DNA of 64,000 bases from Nautilus pompilius (Eukaryota > Mollusca > Cephalopoda > Nautilida > Nautilidae). The stretch is taken from the NCBI GenBank assembly GCA_018389105.1, contig JACATO010001433.1, positions 327,501-391,500 on the forward strand, read 5' to 3'. The number at the start of each line of letters is the position of its first letter. The first letter of the stretch is position 1. Below the pieces are notes generated by a model. It saw only the letters and a program-made list of their open reading frames with translations. It was not told where the DNA came from and searched no databases. Of this stretch, positions 55,654 to 64,000 are shown in pieces. Both the position numbers and the translations under genes were made by a program.

Positions 55654-58600
55654 AGAAGAAAGAGTAAATGAACTTTTCTACCAAACTTATTTTTAGATTT
55701 ATGAGAGGGAAAAAAGAGCTGATGGAGTTTTAAAATTTTCCTTTAACGTGTTTATTGAGGAGATAAATTACCAACCGTTGGATAAACGAAAGAACGATGA
55801 TGTTTCGGATTAGACAATTCTACAGTTGTTTGGAACTTTACAATCTACTGGAAACTATCTCAGAAGGTACATGTCACGACTACTCTTTATTTTGTTACTT
55901 TGCATTGTTGTGATTTAATTTCTAACAGAACTCTTGGCCATCGGTATCCCTGGGTTCTTCGATGGTTATTTTAGGTTATTGATAATCTTGACTTACTTAA
56001 AGATGAAGTTTTAGGCCGGTCCATCAATGTATTCTTGGAAATATATTCGAAAGTCATGGGCGTAGACATGCTTCACCATTTCTTTCAATCTTCAGGTAGT
56101 GTGTGAATTTTAGGAGGACAGATATAGAGAGAAGCCTCTGGGGTTTGGTCGTATAAACGTTGGTCATATTATCTAGCTGAGCCATTTTCTATGTGCGCGC
56201 CATCTTGGTAGACTCCGTGCAGCTGATGCCTGCCAAATACGGTAGCAGACGAAACACCATCGAAAACCGTCCGGTTGATCACTGGAAGGAACCTGAATAT
56301 ACAACAGAAAACCAGGAGAACAGGAAAACACAAAGAACTCTTCTTAATTGCTTCTGCCATCATATGAAAAGAAAAATTCTTGAAGTACATTTTTATCGAA
56401 AATAAAGAAATGTTTAACCTTTGTATGCTTCATCAGTGATCTTTCCTTCAGAGTTGTGTTTTTCCATCTTCAGCATTTCTTCGTGTTTGCTATACGAATT
56501 ATTTCCCGTGAGGAACTCATGAACTTGATTTGCTGTTTTACATATTTTCATAAACGATTGAGAAGACGTCTACAATGGCACAACTGGAGAGCCCCCGGGC
56601 TCCCTACTTTACCCAACAATTTTAAAATGTATAGAGAACATAAGTGGCCATTTAAAAAATAATTACAGGTAGGAGAGAAAACACTAGAGATAATACACGG
56701 ATAACTGGACAAAAGTTTCTTATATACAGGCTAAACAAACCATCAAAAACAGACCACCCTTTCCCTATTTATTTGATGACCACGGACCCTGAGACCCTTA
56801 TAAACCGTTCACGACCATCTGTATCGGCTGGATTGCTCTCTTCTAAATGACCTGCCCTTCAATTTGTTTAACTTAAAGCTGAAGAGTATAGAAAATGGCT
56901 GCTTGATGAAAAACAAGAAAAAAACGAAAACTAACAGAAAGACATTGGAACGGTGACACGAGTCGCTCGAGCTGCTTCAGAGGGATTCTTCAGTTGTGCG
57001 CCACCCTTCATCGACTCTCGGTCCTTTTGCTGCAAGAACCGGGCTCCAATTCCCGCCGTCTTAGCTTTGTGGTCTCTGAAGTTCTGTGGGGTGTCTCCAC
57101 AACCATTTTCAGGCTGGTTTACACTCTGTGGATGATGTTCTCAGGGCTCAGCGGTCCTATGGCCATGACTGTTAAAAGGAAACATCCTCTTTGCTTTCTT
57201 CCATCACGATTTATCGTCTTAAGGTTCCCTTTTACCTCTGTCGGCTCCTATTCTGTTTTCCTAATGATGCTAACCCCATTAACTAAACTTTCTCTGTCAT
57301 CTTTGACCAGATGATCGAATTATAGCTCTATTTTAATGGAATACAAACTTCCGCCACTCGCCTGCTAATTATTAACTTAAATATATGAACAGCCATTATA
57401 TGTTCAAAAGATTTTTTTAAAAATATGCCGGACCCTTAAATAGAAAAAAAGGACACAGAACTCAGATGTATTAGCTTCGTTATTTTTTCAAATAAAGAGA
57501 AGAGAGATGGTATTGATCTGGGTTTAAGCAAAGAGCTTCATTCGTTTTTACGGCATTGCATTGTGGGAAATACATTTTCTTATTAACCTTTAGTTGTTTT
57601 TTGTGTTATTTAATGTTTGTCAGAGTGAGATGAAATGTTCAGTTCAAGAATATTTCATCTACCAAGCTAAAGGAAGTCTATACATAAAAGTAATTACAGT
57701 AATCAACAGGTTTTCAAACAAACATGCGAAAAGCCGTCACTCTTCTGTTAAGAAGGAAAGGAACAACCTTGCAGATAACGAACTTGTACATAGTGGTATA
57801 CAGGGGACCGTTTTACGTCACTGATGTGCAAGATGGCCTGCTGTACGACTGGTGTTTTCTCCTGTCTCTACAAAGATGTGCAGAAGGAAAGGCGACAAAA
57901 CATTGATGGGAATTGATCAACTTTAATAATAAAATAAAGAAAAACACGTCAAAATCCAATTTTCTTTTGCATATTTTCGGTCTGTGTAACTTCGACTGTC
58001 ACCATTTGCTTTGTGTAATCGTGGTGTAATGTGAAAGGGACGTCATCCTGCAATAACCCAAATAAAATCCACAGCTACATCAAACTGATAATACCAACCC
58101 GTGATGTATGTATCCACAGCAATCGACAACAAGAAGAAAAAATTCAGTTGAAGGAAAGTTACTTTTCAGGAAAAAACTAAACAGATGTTAATACTATATG
58201 TTTTCAGCCTTGGGACTGAGCTAAATTCTGAAATATTTCTTCTTAAAAAATTATGAAATATGGTTCAACCATTATGGGAATAACAAGTTGTTGTCCTATA
58301 TAATGTTCTTCTCACATGTACATTTCTGAATAAGATGTTTTACCTTTCTCCTCTTCTATTTAAACTACTGACACTTGTTGTTGTTTTTCATTAAATGACA
58401 CAACGTAAATCATTTTTTTAAAAATCAGCGAAGAACAACAGTTCTCTCCCTTAGAAGCTATTGCTGTGTATACAAACATTTCGGGACAAAACTGCCCGCA
58501 TCGTGTCGCCGCATACCGAGCACATTAGAACACATTCAGTAAATCCAGACTAACCTTTTCCTCGGATGGATCGTCATCAACAAATAGCTCGCACCGCACT

Positions 58601-61600
58601 TCACTGGCCCCCGTTTCTGGAGATGTCCGAAGCTGAGTAAAACACAGTGAGCGGAGCCACTTATATAAATAAATTAACAAGGAATCTACTATTCTAGACT
58701 CTTGCAGAGTTATTTCCCTTCGTCTTTTTAAAATAGTTACAGTATAAGGAAGTTTCTGTTTATAGAGACGAGTTACAGTAAACAGCTCGATACTAGAGCT
58801 TACATTTTCGTATCCTTTTTCTGATTTGTATTTTAGATATTCAAATAAATGTGTCGGAAAATCAACCAGTAACTAAAACAGACGAGAAAATATCATATTC
58901 ACGACACTCTGATACATGGTAGCAGTAAATATTGCATCTTTAAGGCACCATACGGTGGATTTTCCGTGTATCATCAAAAACATTTACCCACAGAACGAGA
59001 AATTCTATGAAAGAATTACCATGACAACATGAAGCATCTTACTGCCAAACACGCGTCTCTGTAATCGCTTAAATTGGCAAGTGTTCAAGAAATGAACAGG
59101 GGGTAGGTAGACCTGTTAACTCCCTGCAACTATTGACAAACTGATAGCTCCCGGATTAACTTCTTCTGGAACGGTAGGGTGAATGGTTCTCATCTTTCTT
59201 ATCATAAATATTATTACTTAATGCTTTCTAAGGAAGAATGATTGTTACTTAGAATGTGAGTCACATTTGGAATTACAAGGAAGTCGTCTGCATTAGTATT
59301 TTTTGACACTCACGATAAATGTAGATCACTCGCTTAGCGCTGGATTGTAGTCTACTGGAGATTTTCCATATTTTGGTCCTCCGACAAATAAGTTAATGAG
59401 ATAGAGAGATCGAGATAAATTGACATGTCGGATGGTTGAATGTTACAGCATTGTCTTCTCAGAAAAACTCCAAAATTCTTGGAAATAAACAACCTTTCAC
59501 AGACGTCTTGTAATATTATGGCAACCTGCAGCAAAGTCAGAAGAATTAGCTGGCCCCTCAATAGGGATGACCATCTCCGAGTTCCGGGTTCAGTTACTGG
59601 TCGACTACCCGGACAAGATGCAGACAGATTTCATCATTAACGAGAATGGAAGTATCATCGTGTAGTCTCACATAGATGTCAAAGATGTCATCATTTCACC
59701 TTTAATTTATCAAGTGGACGATCTGGGAACCATGAAGTTAACGCATATCATCCCAGCTCACCCTTCCGCCCACCATCGATGAGCCACGTCTATAGTGGCC
59801 ATGTGCAGCAAGCATCGTTACCATTATGAAATCAATTACCGATTCTCAACCCTCTCTGTCTCGTCTATTTGACAAGACCAGAAAATCTCTTCTCTGACGA
59901 TGCTTTCCCACGTTTTAATTGACCCCTCCAGGTCATTTAACAGTTCGAGTTAAGTAGCTCTACTCTCTCGCATACCAGCATACCTGGCAGGTAATGTTCG
60001 CCATACGTCGGTCCTGTCGCCCAGTACCATTGTGCACCGGCCATGTTTCAAAAATGAACAATCCTGCAAGAAGGCATCTTTTAGGCACCAGATTACAGCT
60101 TGTAGTAACATTGTAGGGGAAAATGGTACTTTAATTATGTTTAATTTGATAGCACTGTATAATGTAAAATCCGTTTGTATTTCTCTGACACCATTTAATG
60201 CAACATTTGTATTGCACCGAGTCATTGTTGATATACTTACAAAATAAGCAATTTAAATTACATTTAAAAATGTCAGTTAAAGTACTAAATTTCTACAATT
60301 ATTGAATCCTTTTAATCTTTCACCTGATGTACAAAGACTAATAGTGGTCCTTCTTCGCATCATTAACCGCAGCAGCAGTGGAAACATTCTTACAGTCTTA
60401 CTAGATTAAATAAATATGCAGAAATTTTTGATTAGCTTTAATTTAATTTAGCCTTTTGAGATTTCTAATGATTTCCTTGGCTGTTTGTCTTGTCCCCTGT
60501 CCCGAACACTAGGCAGACACTGGGGTAACAGAAGCTCGATGTCGGGAAGTACACAGCCTCCTCCGACTTTGGTTGACCTACCGAAAGTCTTCATCAGTCC
60601 ATTGGCTGATGCTTTTCGGCTCTGAAAGTGAGAACATAAAACATAAACAGAGTGCATAAATTATCCTGCATATATAGGATTTTGTAAAATCTTTTTGAAT
60701 TTCCAACTGTTGTATAAGATGCCAACAAAATTACCTCCATTATTTAAAAAAGCGATAAACTGAAGCTCAACAAACGTCTCCGTGGCAACGATTATTATCC
60801 CTGACTTTTGAAATGGAAAATTTGTTAAAATTTACGATTGTATTTCGTAAACGTTATTCACATGATCAAATAGATTCTCCATCGAAGATCAATAAACCAG
60901 AGATATACAACATTTAAGTATTCGGTTTTATTGGTATTTTCATTTTATTCAGAAAGCACAAAAGTTCAAATATCGATCGTGCTATGGATTTAAAAAATCT
61001 TAGTGAACTTATCGAAGCTTGAGATACAGTAAAAATACATATATTTGTTGCTAATTAAACAGTATTCTTTAAATCAGTGGGTATTTACACAAAAATTACT
61101 TGAAATATATATTACAAATATACTTCTAGAGACTAATTCGAAAATTACTAATTCGTTATTTCATTTTGTTTAACGTTAATGCTTATGTATAAGATTTGAT
61201 TATTTATTTGTCAGTAATTACCTTCCGACCATCAGAATGGTTTCAAGAACAAAGGCAAAGAAAATATTCAAATCAATGAATGATCGGTGTTTCCAATAGT
61301 GCCAAGACTCAGACGATTTGCAGAACCGGTCTCCATAAACACGTCACAAAAACGAGCGTCTCTCCTACACTAATTCTTGGACATCGGCGTATAATGTTGT
61401 TCGGTTTTTACATCAACGGTTGCCTAAATAGTTATCAAAGCAGTTTTCCAAAGAATCATTGTCTGTTTCCTTTTGTTCGTAATTTTCATTGATTTTTGCT
61501 TTCAGTGATTGTACAGATCTCAGTTAAGACGCCGTGGAGAGTTGGTGCATTCAACAGAGGGGTGAGAGCCCGGAGATCTTTAGAGTTTCCGAATTGAGAA

Positions 61601-63030
61601 GCTGACGAGCAGCAAGTCTCCAGTTGCTTCTTGGATGCCAGAAGGGAAACATCGGCGGAAGACCAATGAAGGATGGAAAAGGTAGATAAGATACCTTCGG
61701 CCCGGATTTATTGCACCTGTTCCAATGTTGCCCCCGGGAGACGAAGCAAGTCATCCACTTCCGCGGGTAGAGGCTGGACCTCTTTGGAAATACTTGTATC
61801 TAAACCCGGAGGACAAAGTGTGACAGCCGACGGCCAGTCCTAGATAATAAACAAACGATAAATACATTGAAAATGTTTAACAAATATCTGCCGACAGATC
61901 TCCAATATCATTCTTTTATTTCATCGTTTACGTAATCAACAAAAATAAGGATATTGACAGAATTGGCACTCAATGTGATGTCTCTCCTTAGAGCGGCTAC
62001 GATTACTCTTAGCAGAGCGGACTGAGAACCTCGTTTGTTGACAGCTTTTCCATTAATTATCTCTAGCGGTCCTAATGTCTTCTCTCTCTTCTTTTGTGTT
62101 ATGTTGAGTGATTATCAACACAGAGCTTAATCGTCCCCTTCAAGCCGGTCTTACAGCATTCCTCTGATGAAGGCATATGAAACCGCAGCCAGCCTCTCTC
62201 TTCAGAAAGCGCCAACTAAACGTTTTTTACAGTTTATTCCGTAATAGGCGTAGATTTTTAAATAATCTAGCAACTAGCAGTAGTAGATATTTAGTATTAG
62301 ACATTAAAACTTGAAAAGTTAAAAATTACTTTATGTGCAAATAAAAAAGAAAGTTATTAGTAAGTCCATGATTAACTTCTGTCATACGCTACATAAAATA
62401 TGGTTTCTGAGGTTAATGTGCACCCTGGAGAGGCTTATTAACGTTTGGCTATGCACTATCTAATTTACCACGTGGTTTACTTCCAAGCCTATGGCTTACT
62501 TCCGTGTTGGCTTCTTTTGTTTGACGGTCACATAATTCTGACGGAGAGAGTTGGCTATCTACCACAGAGGGCGAATTGTTTGAAATACAGGCCTCCGGTT
62601 GTGAACTACCTGTCTGGTAAATGGGCAGTCCTGAATACTATTATAATCATAAATACTTAAATAATATCGAGTAAAAGAAGACAAGAAAGCATCATTGACC
62701 ATGATAGGTAAGTAACTATTTGTGATAAAAGTGATGGAAGGAATCAATAACTTGATCGTCAATTGCTGTTATAGGCCTGTGTCACCTTTACTATCCTTTT
62801 ATTCCTGGCAGGTAATCCATCGTTAATAATATCTTGTAGGTAAGCTGCCGTTCTTGAATCCAAGTTGACGAGCACTTTAGCCAGTGAACGTGGAGTAAGG
62901 GTCGCAGGGTTAAGACTCAGCATCGCATTCTTTCTGCTCTGGCCGCAGTGCTTTTTGTTACCTGGATAACATGTTTTTGTGGGAAACTGCGTTAATTTTT
63001 TTGCAATATACTATACGCACTTGTACTTCA
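55654..63030. other. Intergenic, no supported gene
   Basis: About 7.4 kb of AT-rich DNA with occasional GC-richer patches (56.95-57.3, 59.55-60.0, 61.55-61.85 kb). Open frames are under about 110 codons with no recognisable domain. Some may be remains of old elements, but none could be identified. Confidence 0.5.
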
Positions 63031-63068
<38 letters not shown>

Positions 63069-63080
63069 TATTATTATATT

Positions 63081-63143
<63 letters not shown>

Positions 63144-63177
63144 TTATTATTATTTTATTATTATTATATTATTATTT
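63031..63177. repeat. (TTA)n microsatellite
   Basis: About 147 bp of ATT/TTA trinucleotides with several one-base slips. The overlapping open frames are artefacts. Confidence 0.97.
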
Positions 63178-64000
63178 TCATGGAGTTCAGACGCAGCCAA
63201 GAGTTAGATTTAAGTTATTTATTTCTCTTCTTCGCCTTTGCTTGTTTAGTGTCTTTTTTCACTTTTCACGCTTCCTTGAATAATGAATAAGAGCGAACTT
63301 CAAGTGCAATGAAAGTATTTTTATTGCGATATAGAAACGACAGCATTTATCAACTTCATCATATTCAGTTCGCGATGAATTGATTCTTTGACGTATTTTA
63401 CATTTTGAATTGAAGTCTCCTTAACATAATTTAGTTCTATAGCAGCTCATTGTCAGAGTGTGAGCACCTGAATATCATGTAAGGAAATTGTGCTGTGGGG
63501 TTATCCATTAGCCCAGGTAATTTGTATGTCTAATTAAATATGTAGGAAAGTGTCGTTTAAATACCTGTCAGAAGTTTGGAAAGTCTTGTTACAAAATCTG
63601 TGTACTTGAATGTTAGGCTATCACCCTATCACTGGGACAACGTGATTACAGCCAAACAATGCTTAATGTTTTTGTCTTGATAATTGTAAATCGGATTCCT
63701 TGATAAAATCTTCAATAAAAATAATTAAATTTGGTACAGAGACCTTTCGTAGTCATTAAATGTTTAAGATTTTAACGGATAAAACTACAATATAAACAAA
63801 CTTTTCTGTTTGCACCACAGATTTGGTTAAATGTCTCACCACGATTATATGGCCCCGGCTATTCTCAAGTCTTTCCGACTGTTTTCTTAAATTAAAATTA
63901 TCAAAGTTATTACATTTTATCTACACTAAAGAAATAGATGGATACACGAACAAAAACATCTGGTGTGTAAAACCAGAGGCCACGATTAACCAGGCGTCTT
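63178..64000. other. Intergenic to window end, nothing recognised
   Basis: AT-rich DNA without recognised gene, repeat or RNA. Confidence 0.5.

Overview
This window is AT-rich animal nuclear DNA: long intergenic spans, introns, many microsatellites, decayed DNA transposons and few genes. The best guess for the source is a lophotrochozoan, probably a mollusc. That guess rests on the even-skipped/Evx-type homeobox gene, an almost intronless GT32-like glycosyltransferase, and the mix of mariner, hAT and Helitron debris. No species marker was recognised, so the taxonomic call is inference.

Two protein-coding genes are well supported. (1) An even-skipped/Evx homeobox gene lies on the minus strand, with its CDS spanning 26980-38213 in three exons (38213-37982, 29338-29175, 27468-26980). 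The splice sites fit consensus and the phases match, giving a predicted 294-residue protein. One intron splits the homeodomain just before the VWFQN recognition-helix core. (2) A type II membrane glycosyltransferase with a DXD sugar-binding motif lies on the plus strand at 54409-55629 (406 residues). Its CDS is a single exon, with a likely 3' splice site 68 bases upstream. Two weaker single-exon candidates (36654-36723 and 51495-51656, both plus) are listed at low confidence.

Layout. 1-5.0 kb: a 237-bp MITE with perfect 33-bp terminal inverted repeats, two degenerate satellite-like stretches, an unrecognised decayed coding region (about 2.1-3.55 kb) and a truncated hAT/ZMYM-like transposase next to its transposon end. 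6.54-7.48 kb: a 38-bp minisatellite, 24.8 copies in strict register. 7.5-19 kb: no recognisable gene, only small repeats and SINE or Tc1-like ends. 19.2-19.7 kb: a Helitron/PIF1 helicase relic. 20-25.4 kb: dinucleotide arrays, a SINE-like relic, a mariner pseudo-element complete from TIR to TIR (23133-24228) and a second transposase N-terminal relic. 27-38.2 kb: the eve gene, whose 8.6-kb first intron is full of microsatellites. 38.2-41.3 kb: GC- and CpG-rich eve upstream DNA with a distinctive TAATTA-containing inverted structure. 41-54 kb and 55.7-64 kb: largely featureless AT-rich DNA with trinucleotide arrays.

The two genes have no evident functional link: one is a developmental transcription factor, the other a secretory-pathway enzyme. 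The most interesting non-coding signals are candidate homeodomain/PBC-type sites in and upstream of eve and the variant pattern of the 38-bp minisatellite.
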